From positions 1 to 47,162 of the forward strand of contig JADZCI010000159.1 in the NCBI GenBank assembly GCA_020851655.1: a stretch of 47,162 bases of DNA. Reading direction: 5' to 3'. Positions 11,983-20,116 of the stretch are shown piece after piece. Below the pieces are notes generated by a model. That model saw nothing but the letters and a program-made list of their open reading frames with translations. It was not told the DNA's origin and did no database searches. The DNA comes from Bryobacterales bacterium (lineage in GTDB: Bacteria > Acidobacteriota > Terriglobia > Bryobacterales > Bryobacteraceae). Position 1 is the stretch's first letter, and each line of letters opens with the position of its first letter. Position numbers and translations under genes: made by a program.

Positions 11983-13441
11983 AGTCTACGTGCAACTCGC
12001 ACAGTCCCAAAGGTCTGCCGGACGCCGGCGTCCCGCGGGGCGGGTTCGAATAGCGCTGGTTCTGGTAGCCGCCTGTCTGACCGGCTGCACGGTCGGACCG
12101 AACTACCACCGGCCGGCGCTTTCCCCACCCGGATCGTTCCGCGGGGCGCCGCCGTTGCCCGCACCGGCCTCACTGGCGGATCAGAAGTGGTGGGATGTCT
12201 TTACCGATTCAACGTTGCAAGACCTGGTCCGCACGGCACTGTCGGAGAATTACGATCTCCGCGATGCGGTCGCCCGCGTCGAGGCGGCGCGTTCCAACCT
12301 GGGCATTGTGCGATCTGAGCAATATCCCAACGTCTCCGCCAACGGCAACCTGGTGACCAGCCGGACTTCCCGTAATGGACCGTTATCCCTGCAGCCATCG
12401 ATCCTGCCCAATCAGAACCGCACTTTCGGCGGCGCCACGCTCAGTCTCCTCTCTTTCGAAGTGGACATTTGGGGAAGATTGCGGCGCGCCACCGAAGCGG
12501 CACGCGCCAATCTGCTGGCGGCCGAAGAAAATCGTCAGGCCGTGGTTACCACCCTGGTAAGCGATGTCGCCACCGCTTACTTCAGCCTCTGTGAGCTGGA
12601 TCGCGAGCTGGCGATTTCCCGCCGCACTCTGGCCACGCGCCAGGAATCGTTAAACCTGATGAAGGCCCGTCAAGGCGGTGGGCTGGCAACGGTACTCGAT
12701 CTGCGCCAGTCGGAGGAACTGGTTTATACAGCCGCGGAAACGATTCCGGCACTTGAGCAGGAGATTGCCCGGACGGAAAATCAAATCAGTGTACTGCTCG
12801 GAAAAAATCCGGGCGATGTGCTTCGCGGACGGAGTCTCACCGATCAGAGAATGCCCCCGGAGGTGCCCGCCGGTCTGCCCTCGGCATTGCTGGAACGGCG
12901 TCCGGATATTCGCGCCGCGGAACAAAGGCTCATCGCCGCCAATGCCCAGATTGGCGTCGCCCGTGCCGCTTACTTCCCCGAAATCAGCCTGACCGGGTTC
13001 CTGGGCGGACAGAGCACGCAGCTTACGCGGCTCTTTGGGGCGCCCAACGGGGTATGGAACTTCACCTCGCAAGTGAGCGCACCCATCTTTACCGCGGGCC
13101 GCATCGGATCGACCGTACGGCTGGCGGAAGCCATGCGCGCCAGTGCGTTGGCGCAGTACGAGAAAACGATTCAAGTCGCGTTTGCGGAAGTGGCCGACGC
13201 GCTCAGCGCTCACACCAAGTTTCGCGAGCGGCGTGTACAGCAGGAGCTACTGCTGGCCGCGCTCGAGGGCCGGACCAATCTCGCTTATCTGCGCTATCGC
13301 GGTGGCGTGGATACGCTTTTGAATGCGCTCGATGCCGACCGCGGTCTGTTCCAGGCGCAGCTAACGCTGGCACAGATCAAATTGGGCGAGTTATTGAGCG
13401 TCGTTCAACTCTACAAAGCCCTGGGCGGCGGCTGGCAGTGA
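11963..13441 (+). CDS. Outer-membrane efflux channel lipoprotein, NodT/OprM family
   Basis: This 492-residue TolC-like outer-membrane factor completes the RND pump. A lipobox ends at C42 (ACLTGC), followed by TVGPNYHRP, the usual NodT start. Two repeated outer-membrane efflux protein segments follow, including WWDVFTDSTLQDLV, LLERRPDIRAAEQRL and ARAAYFPEISLTG. The start at 11963 has GGAGG at 11951-11955, seven bases away, and lies inside the transporter gene, so translation is probably coupled. The N-terminus before the lipobox is long and arginine-rich, so a later start is possible but none has a better site. The gene converges on the NtrC-type regulator, 51 bases away. Confidence 0.93.
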   Translation: MSVMPPKVYVQLAQSQRSAGRRRPAGRVRIALVLVAACLTGCTVGPNYHRPALSPPGSFRGAPPLPAPASLADQKWWDVFTDSTLQDLVRTALSENYDLRDAVARVEAARSNLGIVRSEQYPNVSANGNLVTSRTSRNGPLSLQPSILPNQNRTFGGATLSLLSFEVDIWGRLRRATEAARANLLAAEENRQAVVTTLVSDVATAYFSLCELDRELAISRRTLATRQESLNLMKARQGGGLATVLDLRQSEELVYTAAETIPALEQEIARTENQISVLLGKNPGDVLRGRSLTDQRMPPEVPAGLPSALLERRPDIRAAEQRLIAANAQIGVARAAYFPEISLTGFLGGQSTQLTRLFGAPNGVWNFTSQVSAPIFTAGRIGSTVRLAEAMRASALAQYEKTIQVAFAEVADALSAHTKFRERRVQQELLLAALEGRTNLAYLRYRGGVDTLLNALDADRGLFQAQLTLAQIKLGELLSVVQLYKALGGGWQ

Positions 13442-13492
13442 CACGCCCAATCGTCCGCCGGGCCGTCCGGTGATGTTGCTCGAATCTGACCC

Positions 13493-14842
13493 CTATTCCA
13501 GTCCCATCTGGGCCAACCGGTAGCGCAGGGCGTTGCGGGTAAGACCGAGCATACGGGCCGCCTGGCTCTTGTTGTTGTTGGCCCGGCGCATCGCTTCGCG
13601 AATCAGGTTTTGTTCGTGCTGTTCCAGGCTGACACCTTCCGGCAGAAAGCTGGTCTCTCCCGAAGCGGCATGGTTGCGGCGGGGTTCGTCGAGTTTGACA
13701 TCTCCGGCATCGAGCACGGCGCCTGTCGCCAGAACCAAACTCCGTTCGATGACGTTCTCCAACTCACGCACGTTGCCGGGCCAGGCGTACTCCATCAGCT
13801 TGGCCATGGCGGCTTCGGAGATGCCGGTAACCGGCGATCCCTGGTCATCGACGTATTTCCTGAGGAAATGCTGCGCCAGGAGGGGGATGTCTTCGCGGCG
13901 TTCGCGCAGCGGAGGAAGGGTGAGAGGGAAGACGTTGAGACGGTAGTAGAGGTCCTCGCGAAAGTTTCCTTCCTCCAGCGCGGCTTTCAGATCGACGTTG
14001 GTTGCGGCGACGACGCGGACATCGATCTGGCGCGTCTTATTGCTGCCCAGCCGTTCGAATTCGCGTTCCTGGAGAATGCGCAACAGCTTGACCTGAATGG
14101 ATGGAGGCACGTCGCCGATCTCGTCGAGAAATACGGTCCCCCCGTCCGCCTGCTCAAACTTGCCGGGTTTGGCCGCGGTGGCCCCAGTGAACGCGCCCTT
14201 TTCGTATCCGAAAAGCTCGCTCTCCATCAGACTCTCGGGAAGCGCCGTGCAATTGATCTTGACAAAGGGCTGGTCGCGCCGGGGCGAGTGGAAGTGGATG
14301 GCGCGCGCGATCAGGTCTTTCCCCACGCCGCTTTCACCGCACAGCAGTACGGTGGTGCGCGCCGGCGCCACGCGGGCGACCGAGGCGAGAATCTCGCGCA
14401 TCCTCTGGCCGCGTCCGACGATATTGTCAAACTCGTAGCGCTGGCCAAGCTCCTCTTTGAGCCGGCGGTTTTCTTCGCGCAGGTTGCGGATTTCCAGCGC
14501 CTTGCGCACCACGGTCATCAGGTGGTCGAGCGAGAAGGGCTTGGGGAGGAAATCCACGGCGCCGCTCTTCATCGCCTCGACCGCGTTCTCCACGGTTCCG
14601 AACGCAGTCATAACGATGACCGGCGTAGCGGCGTTTTGACGGTGCAGGAGGCGAAGCAACTCGAGTCCGTCCATGCCGGGCAGCTTCAGGTCCGTCAGGA
14701 CCAATGCCGCGCGGTCAACCAGCCTCAGCGCTTCTTCCGCTGTCGCCGCGGTGTCAGTCTCAAAACCTTCGCTTTCGAGTTGGAGACTGACAACGCGCCG
14801 CAGCTTGTCCTCATCCTCCACGATGAGGATTCGATTCTTCAT
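13493..14842 (-). CDS. Sigma-54-dependent NtrC-family response regulator
   Basis: This 449-residue protein has a receiver domain (about 3-115, phospho-acceptor D51 in VLTDLKLPG), an AAA+ activator domain (about 138-370) and a C-terminal Fis-type helix-turn-helix (about 405-445). The Walker A is GESGVGKD (169-176), the sigma-54 contact loop is GAFTGA (216-221), and the Walker B is GGTVFLDEIG (234-243). All parts needed to open sigma-54 promoters after phosphorylation are intact. The probable kinase is encoded two genes upstream on the same strand (15340-16611). Its target genes are unknown, and no good -24/-12 site was found by eye in the window. Confidence 0.96.
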   Translation of the reverse strand: MKNRILIVEDEDKLRRVVSLQLESEGFETDTAATAEEALRLVDRAALVLTDLKLPGMDGLELLRLLHRQNAATPVIVMTAFGTVENAVEAMKSGAVDFLPKPFSLDHLMTVVRKALEIRNLREENRRLKEELGQRYEFDNIVGRGQRMREILASVARVAPARTTVLLCGESGVGKDLIARAIHFHSPRRDQPFVKINCTALPESLMESELFGYEKGAFTGATAAKPGKFEQADGGTVFLDEIGDVPPSIQVKLLRILQEREFERLGSNKTRQIDVRVVAATNVDLKAALEEGNFREDLYYRLNVFPLTLPPLRERREDIPLLAQHFLRKYVDDQGSPVTGISEAAMAKLMEYAWPGNVRELENVIERSLVLATGAVLDAGDVKLDEPRRNHAASGETSFLPEGVSLEQHEQNLIREAMRRANNNKSQAARMLGLTRNALRYRLAQMGLE

Positions 14843-14884
14843 GCCTGTGAGACGATCATCTCAACAGGCACGGCTACTCATCAA

Positions 14885-15205
14885 CTACATTCCGACCGCG
14901 GTCTGGTCAGCCATCATTACCTGGTCGGGAAACCAGCAATAGCCGAGCCGGACAATGGTTTTGAGCGAGGCGGCTTCCGCACCCAGCTTCCGGCGGAGCC
15001 TCTGGACGTGAACGTCCACTGTACGAGTTTTTGCGCTCTCAGAATACTGCCAGACATTACGGAGGAGAGTCTCACGCGAAACACACCTTCCGGCATTCTG
15101 CTTCAGCATACTAAGCAGGGCCTTCTCCTTCCGGGTCAAGCGTATCTCTTGCGCCGTCCGGCTGGGTCCCTGTGTTATCGCAGTAGCAACACCCAATGCG
15201 TTCAT
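14885..15205 (-). CDS. Orphan OmpR/PhoB-type winged-helix DNA-binding protein (no receiver domain)
   Basis: This 106-residue protein consists almost only of a Trans_reg_C winged helix: IRLTRKEKALLSML, then CVSRETLLRNVW, then the recognition helix and wing TRTVDVHVQRLRRKLG and IVRLGYCW. The normal N-terminal receiver domain is missing. The ATG with first base 15205 has GGAG four bases upstream. An in-frame TTG at 15229 would add eight residues. The gene sits between the histidine kinase and the NtrC-type regulator, 42 bases before the latter. It may be an unphosphorylated regulator of the same locus or the remnant of a full response regulator. The frame and DNA-contacting motifs are intact, which favours function. 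Confidence 0.82.
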   Translation of the reverse strand: MNALGVATAITQGPSRTAQEIRLTRKEKALLSMLKQNAGRCVSRETLLRNVWQYSESAKTRTVDVHVQRLRRKLGAEAASLKTIVRLGYCWFPDQVMMADQTAVGM

Positions 15206-15275
15206 AAGTCTCCATGTTCTGGGGATCAAAGATTAGCGCCGTCTAATGCGGGCCGTTTTACCAATAGACGCGTAC

Positions 15276-15312
15276 GATAGAAATCCGTTCGTGAAAAGAA
15301 GCGGAATCTATC
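15276..15312. repeat. Imperfect inverted repeat between kinase and winged-helix genes
   Basis: GATAGAAATCCG (15276-15287) faces CGGAATCTATC (15302-15312) across a 14-base loop, with one unpaired base. It lies in the 134-base gap downstream of the kinase stop and upstream of the winged-helix start. It could be a hairpin that lowers read-through or a regulator-binding dyad. No T-tract follows on either strand, so I do not call it a terminator. Confidence 0.35.
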
Positions 15313-15339
15313 GATTTCGGGTACAACCGGCGGCGGAAT

Positions 15340-16611
15340 TTACATTGATGAAAGCGTTCCGCTACTAGACGATGCGGGGATAAGCAATTGAAAAATAGAG
15401 CCTTTCCCCAACTCCGTGTCCACCGTTAAAAGCGCTCCATGCTCCGCGGCGATGCGGGCGGCAATCGCCAGACCCAACCCGACTCCATTCGGTTTGGTCG
15501 TAAAAAATGGGTTAAAAATCTGCTGGCGGTGCTCCGGATCGATACCATCGCCGCGGTCTATGATTGAGATCTCCACCGCTCCGGCTACGCTGCGAGTCTT
15601 AATGGTGACAGCGCTATGTGGCGGTGAAGCCTCAATCGCGTTTTGCACCAGATTAGCCAGGACGCGTTCCATCAGCTCGCTATCGAGCGGACATATTGGA
15701 ATGTCAGGGGCAAAGTTCTTATGAACGCCGACCAGGCGCTCCGCCTGGAGGCGGGACAAGCGGGCAACCACCTGGTCAATCAGGTCGTTCACCGAGACCG
15801 GCTGGAGACGGAGCTTGAGCGGACGGGCAAACTCCAGGAACCGGGTGATCAGGGAGTTGGTCCGATCGACTTCGGTCGAGACGTAGCCGGCAAGTTCCCG
15901 CACAACCTCGTTCTCGGGCGCGACTTTGGCGGCAAGCAGTTCGGCGGACGCCTTGATGGTTCCCATCGGATTGCGGAGTTCGTGCGCCAGACCCGCGGTG
16001 AGCTGTCCAAGGGCGGCAAGACGTTCGCCGCGGCGAACCTGCTCCTCGGCGCGCTGGAGATCCTCGTTGGCTTGGGCCAGCTTTTCAGCCGTCTCCTGGG
16101 CGTGGCGCGCTTCGGTGCGATTGGATTCAGCCAGCCGGTAGGTGAGATAGCCGACCAGGAACAACAGGAAGATTCGAAGCACGATTTCACGCAGCAGGTC
16201 GCGCGGAAAGTCGTAGCCGAAACCCATTGCCACGGGGACGAATGCCCCGTAGGCTAGGCCGGAAAGGAGCGTGAAGACGCCGGCGCCGGCCCATCCAAGG
16301 GTCGTCGCCGCCGAGACCACCGGCACGATAAGGATGAGGTAGTAGCTGCTTAGCACTCCGCCGGTGACTCCAATGAGCAGGAAGGCGATGACGAGCTTGA
16401 GGGCGATCAGAATCACGTTGCCGCGCGGAATGTTGAGCGCGGAGATTCTGCCCTCGGCCAGTTGGATGAGGGCCAGTGCGGCGAGCATTTCGATCTCCGC
16501 ATCCCCGCGCCGGGGAGAAACCAGCGCCAACCCGCCGAACAGAACAAGCCATCCGGCATCCTGCGGCCGCACAAGGCGCCGCCACCACGGTGTTGGAGAG
16601 ACCGTGCCCAA
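15340..16611 (-). CDS. Membrane sensor histidine kinase
   Basis: This 423-residue kinase has four to six hydrophobic segments in residues 20-160, a short coiled coil (about 162-198), a HisKA domain with phospho-acceptor H210 in GLAHELRNP, and a C-terminal HATPase domain. The N-box is LANLVQNAIEAS, and the G boxes include DRGDGIDP and GVGLGLAIA. There is no large periplasmic loop and no PAS domain, so sensing is probably within the membrane. Position and NtrB-like domain order make the NtrC-type protein at 13493-14842 the likely partner. The start is a TTG at 16611; an in-frame GTG lies 13 codons later. It is divergent from rpsA with 84 bases between. Confidence 0.92.
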   Translation of the reverse strand: MGTVSPTPWWRRLVRPQDAGWLVLFGGLALVSPRRGDAEIEMLAALALIQLAEGRISALNIPRGNVILIALKLVIAFLLIGVTGGVLSSYYLILIVPVVSAATTLGWAGAGVFTLLSGLAYGAFVPVAMGFGYDFPRDLLREIVLRIFLLFLVGYLTYRLAESNRTEARHAQETAEKLAQANEDLQRAEEQVRRGERLAALGQLTAGLAHELRNPMGTIKASAELLAAKVAPENEVVRELAGYVSTEVDRTNSLITRFLEFARPLKLRLQPVSVNDLIDQVVARLSRLQAERLVGVHKNFAPDIPICPLDSELMERVLANLVQNAIEASPPHSAVTIKTRSVAGAVEISIIDRGDGIDPEHRQQIFNPFFTTKPNGVGLGLAIAARIAAEHGALLTVDTELGKGSIFQLLIPASSSSGTLSSM

Positions 16612-16695
16612 GCTGTCATCTTAATAGGCGAGGCCAACACGGGTCCATCGCTGTGCCAAAATGAAGGGAAGACGTCTCGCTCTTTGGTCTTTTCC

Positions 16696-18402
16696 ATGAA
16701 TTCCGTCGATTCCCCAGACAATTTGGATATAGCGGCTCCCGCTCCGGAGGAGTCTTCCTTCGGCGATGTGCTCAGGCAGTTTGAGCTCGAACACCATGCG
16801 CACCCCGGCGAACAGGCTGCGCTCGAAGGCACCGTTCTGTCGGTAACCGAAGATTCGGTTGTGGTGGATATTGGGCGCAAGATGGAGGGTATACTTCAAC
16901 CCGGCACGCCCGGATTCCCGCGGGAAGTCAAGCCCGGCATGACGGTGCGGGTCAACGTGACCGGCCGCAATGAAGACGGGTATTATCTCCTGACGACCTT
17001 CCGCGTGGAGCAGCCCAACGACTTCACCGCGCTGGAGGCGGCGTACGAGAAAAAGCACGTGATTGCCGGCTCGGTGACGGAGATGGTGAAGGGCGGTCTG
17101 CGCGTGGATGTCGGTGTTCCGGCGTTCCTGCCCGCATCGCGCAGCGGCATCCGCGAAATGGCGGAACTCGAGAAACTGGTTGGCCAGACCATCCAGTGCC
17201 GCATCACCAAACTGGACGTGTCGAACCCCGACAAGCCGGACGTGGTGGTGGACCGGCGCGTGGTTATCGAAGAAGAAGCCAACAAGGCGCGGCAGGAGGC
17301 GTTCGCCGAACTGCGGGAGGGCGCCGTCATCGAAGCCACGGTTCGAAATCTGGCGGATTTTGGCGCGTTTCTCGAGCTGGCGCCCGGCGTCGACGGCTTG
17401 CTCCATGTTTCCGACATTTCGTGGAATAAGGTGGACAAACCGGCGTCTGTCTTGTCCCCCGGACAGAAACTTCAGGTGAAGATCCTGAAGCTCAACCGCG
17501 AAACGCGGAAGATTTCTCTCGGGCTCAAGCAATTGACTCCCGACCCCTGGTCGCAGGCGCTGGCGGCGATCAATGTTGGCGACCGCGTCAAAGGCAAGGT
17601 TGTCCGGATGACCGACTTCGGGGCATTTGTCGAACTGGCGCCCGGCGTCGACGGGCTGATTCACCTGTCCGAGATGTCCTACACCAAGCGCATCCGTAAA
17701 CCCTCCGACGTGCTGCAACTAGGTGAAAATGTCGAAGCGGTCGTGCTCGGGATTCAGCCCGGCGACAAGAAAATTGCGCTGGGGCTGAAGCAGGCGCTGG
17801 GCAATCCGTGGGACGACGTCGACAAGCGCTTTCCGGTTCACTCCGTCGTGGAAGGTCCTGTCGTCAACATGGCTCAGTTCGGGGCGTTCGTAGATCTCGG
17901 AGACGGCATTGAGGGAATGATCCACATTGCCGACATTACTCGGGACAAGAAGATCCAGCACCCCAAGGAGATCTTGAATACGGGACAGGTGGTCAAGGTC
18001 CAGGTTCTCGAGGTGGACCGCGAGAAAAAGAGAATCCGGCTCGGGATGAAGCAACTGGAACCCACATCCGCGGACCTGTTTATTCAAGAGCACAAGGTGG
18101 GTGATGAGTTGACCGGACGCGTGGGCGAAGTTCGCGACAAGGACGCCAGAATCGAGGTGGGTGAGGGCGTTCATGCGCGCTGCCGCTTGCGAGTCGAGAC
18201 GAAGGAAACGGGAACGGCGAGCGCGTCGGGTTCGCTGGACGACCTGACGGCAATGCTCAAGAACCGCTGGCAGGGCGGCGGTGGAGCGGCGGCGGGACCC
18301 GGCAGCGCCGGAAGCGGCTTGCGGACGGGGCAAGTGCGAAGATTCCGTGTTGTTTCGCTGGAGCCTGAGAATCGCCGGATCGATGTAGAACTCATTGATT
18401 AG
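16696..18402 (+). CDS. rpsA: 30S ribosomal protein S1
   Basis: This 568-residue protein has six S1 RNA-binding domains, at about residues 42-105, 121-189, 208-278, 295-365, 382-453 and 469-567, matching the length and layout of bacterial S1. S1 binds mRNA leaders on the 30S subunit and helps initiation. Domains 3 and 4 are the most canonical (DFGAFLELAPGVDGLLHVSD and its close copy). The sixth domain is split by a Gly/Ala-rich insertion of about 40 residues (500-542). The frame is open upstream to 16462, but that part runs across the kinase start and is not S1-like, so I use the ATG at 16696. The gene is not next to cmk here. Confidence 0.92.
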   Translation: MNSVDSPDNLDIAAPAPEESSFGDVLRQFELEHHAHPGEQAALEGTVLSVTEDSVVVDIGRKMEGILQPGTPGFPREVKPGMTVRVNVTGRNEDGYYLLTTFRVEQPNDFTALEAAYEKKHVIAGSVTEMVKGGLRVDVGVPAFLPASRSGIREMAELEKLVGQTIQCRITKLDVSNPDKPDVVVDRRVVIEEEANKARQEAFAELREGAVIEATVRNLADFGAFLELAPGVDGLLHVSDISWNKVDKPASVLSPGQKLQVKILKLNRETRKISLGLKQLTPDPWSQALAAINVGDRVKGKVVRMTDFGAFVELAPGVDGLIHLSEMSYTKRIRKPSDVLQLGENVEAVVLGIQPGDKKIALGLKQALGNPWDDVDKRFPVHSVVEGPVVNMAQFGAFVDLGDGIEGMIHIADITRDKKIQHPKEILNTGQVVKVQVLEVDREKKRIRLGMKQLEPTSADLFIQEHKVGDELTGRVGEVRDKDARIEVGEGVHARCRLRVETKETGTASASGSLDDLTAMLKNRWQGGGGAAAGPGSAGSGLRTGQVRRFRVVSLEPENRRIDVELID

Positions 18403-18464
18403 AGATGAGTTAGCAAACCAGGACTGCGTTTCCACCGGACTCTCCTACACAGGTTGGAGTACGG

Positions 18465-18489
18465 CGGCGAAAGCCGAGTGACCTTTTTT
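18465..18489 (+). terminator. Possible weak terminator after rpsA
   Basis: A short stem CGGC-GAAA-GCCG (18465-18476) with a stable GNRA-type tetraloop is followed, after seven bases, by six T residues (18484-18489). It lies in the 130-base gap between rpsA and the sigma factor gene. The four-base stem and the offset T-run make this a weak candidate. Confidence 0.3.
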
Positions 18490-18532
18490 CATCCCATTCG
18501 TCCAATAAATGGGGTGCACCCTAAAGGTACTT

Positions 18533-19150
18533 ATGAACACGCATGGAGCGACGCTGGTGTTGCCGGCTCAGGCGGGCGTGATGGACGAGGCGGCAACCAT
18601 CCGGGCGGCACAACGGGGAGATCAGGCGGCGTTTGAACGTCTGGTACATACTTACGACCAGAGTGTGCTGCGGCTTGCCATGAACCTGCTGCGGTCGAGC
18701 GAAGACGCCTACGATGTGTATCAGGAGGCGTTCCTGCGGGTCCACCGGAACCTTCAGAATTTCCGCTTCGACTGTAGCTTTCACACCTGGTTGTACCGCA
18801 TCGTCACGAATCTTTGCCTGGATCACCTGCGCAAGAAGAAGGTGCGGCGTCAGGAGTCAATGACGGTGGAGACGGAGACGGGCATTGTGGACCGGGCCGC
18901 GGTCCTTCCAGAGGAGCGCCCTGGCAGCGACCCGCAGCGCACTCTGTTCAGTCACGAGGTCCGGGCCAAAATCGGTTCAGCGCTGCAGACCATGACTCCG
19001 CGCGAACGGATGGTTTTTGAGCTGCGGCACTATGAGGGACTGCGGCTGAAAGCGATCGGCGAGATGTTGGGCACCACCGAGGAGGCCGCCAAGAATTGCC
19101 TGTTTCGGGCGACGCAGAAGATGAGATCGGCCTTGGGAGAATTCGTATGA
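18533..19150 (+). CDS. ECF-type RNA polymerase sigma factor (RpoE-like)
   Basis: This 205-residue extracytoplasmic-function sigma factor has region 2 in AAFERLVHTYDQSVLRLA through DAYDVYQEAFLRVHRNL and the -10-binding segment FRFDCSFHTWLYRIVTN. Region 4 has LQTMTPRERMVFELRHYEG and a helix-turn-helix in LKAIGEMLGTTEEAAKN. The ATG at 18533 is preceded by AAAGG five bases upstream. An in-frame upstream start at 18509 lacks a good site. The stop overlaps the ATG of the next gene (ATGA), which encodes a zinc-finger anti-sigma protein, so the two are translationally coupled and almost certainly a sigma/anti-sigma pair. Confidence 0.95.
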   Translation: MNTHGATLVLPAQAGVMDEAATIRAAQRGDQAAFERLVHTYDQSVLRLAMNLLRSSEDAYDVYQEAFLRVHRNLQNFRFDCSFHTWLYRIVTNLCLDHLRKKKVRRQESMTVETETGIVDRAAVLPEERPGSDPQRTLFSHEVRAKIGSALQTMTPRERMVFELRHYEGLRLKAIGEMLGTTEEAAKNCLFRATQKMRSALGEFV

Positions 19151-20055
19151 CTTGTGAAACGTTTCGCGAATTGCTCCCGCTGGCACTCTATGGTGAAGTC
19201 TCCTTCGAGGAAGAGGAGCAACTCGACGAACATGCGATGACATGTGAGAGCTGCGCCGAAGACCGCGAGCGGCTGACACAGATCATCCGGTCGGTGGGTT
19301 CGGAACCGGCGGGAGTCCCGCCCGGTCTGCTTTCCCGCTGCCGGCGCGACCTCAGTGCGCGGCTGACCGCAGATGGTTCGACGCGCCGGCAGCCGGCGTG
19401 GTGGGAACGTGCGCTGGCCGCGCTGAATCCGAGCCTGTCGTGGATTAAGCCCGCTTCCGCATTGGCGCTGCTATCGATTGGTTTCCTGGGTGGGCGGCTG
19501 ATGCCGGACTGGGGTTCCAGCGGCAGCGGCAGCATCGATCCGGCATCTGTATCGCGGGTGCGGTATGTCGATTCCGACATTCCGGGACGCGTGCGGCTGG
19601 TGGTGGACGAGACGCGGCAGCGTGAACTGACCGGCGAAGTCAGCGATGCGGGTATCCGCCGCATCTTGATGGGCGCCCTGGGCGATCCGTCGGACCCGGG
19701 GCTGCGCGCCGAGTCGGTGGACCTGTTGGGGTCGAGTTCAGACAACGCGGATGTGCGGCAGGCCCTGGTCAATTCGCTGCGCAGCGACCCCAACTCCGGG
19801 GTCCGGCTGAAGGCGCTGGAGGGGCTGCGGCGCTATGCGGCCGAAAGCGAGATTCGGGATGCGCTGTGCGAGGTTCTGTTGACGGACGATAATCCGGCTA
19901 TCCGCGCCCAGGCCATCGACATGCTGGTCCAGCACAAAGACACGGAGATCGCGGGAGTTCTGCAGGAACTGGTGCGGAAAGAGGAAAACAGCTATATCCG
20001 GTCGCAAAGCTTGAAGGCGCTCAGCGAGATGAAGGCGTCCGCCGGCACCTTCTAA
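19147..20055 (+). CDS. Membrane anti-sigma factor with zinc-finger and HEAT repeats
   Basis: This 302-residue protein begins with a ZAS-type anti-sigma zinc finger: H29-x3-C33-x2-C36, with C3 as a further possible ligand. A single membrane helix follows at about 102-118 (ASALALLSIGFLGGRL). The outer part (about 166-298) is a run of roughly four HEAT-like helical pairs with repeated D-x-x-x-x-R-x-x-A/S patterns (LRAESVDLLG, VRLKALEGLR, IRAQAIDMLV, IRSQSLKALS). The known part of the design is sigma sequestration by the zinc finger. The periplasmic HEAT scaffold as a protein-sensing domain is inferred. The start overlaps the sigma factor stop. Confidence 0.9.
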   Translation: MTCETFRELLPLALYGEVSFEEEEQLDEHAMTCESCAEDRERLTQIIRSVGSEPAGVPPGLLSRCRRDLSARLTADGSTRRQPAWWERALAALNPSLSWIKPASALALLSIGFLGGRLMPDWGSSGSGSIDPASVSRVRYVDSDIPGRVRLVVDETRQRELTGEVSDAGIRRILMGALGDPSDPGLRAESVDLLGSSSDNADVRQALVNSLRSDPNSGVRLKALEGLRRYAAESEIRDALCEVLLTDDNPAIRAQAIDMLVQHKDTEIAGVLQELVRKEENSYIRSQSLKALSEMKASAGTF

Positions 20056-20116
20056 GGGTAACGATGCGGTGACGTTCGCCGCATTGGGCCGTCTGACAAT
20101 GCGGAGAGAAGTTGCG

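Noticed and set aside
13610..15280. A long plus-strand open frame of 556 codons
   Set aside because: It lies antisense to the NtrC-type regulator and the winged-helix gene, whose motifs are unmistakable. Its translation has no recognisable domain, and long antisense frames are expected in GC-rich DNA.
16462..16695. N-terminal extension of ribosomal protein S1
   Set aside because: This stretch crosses the divergent kinase start and has no S1-like sequence. The ATG at 16696 gives the usual length.
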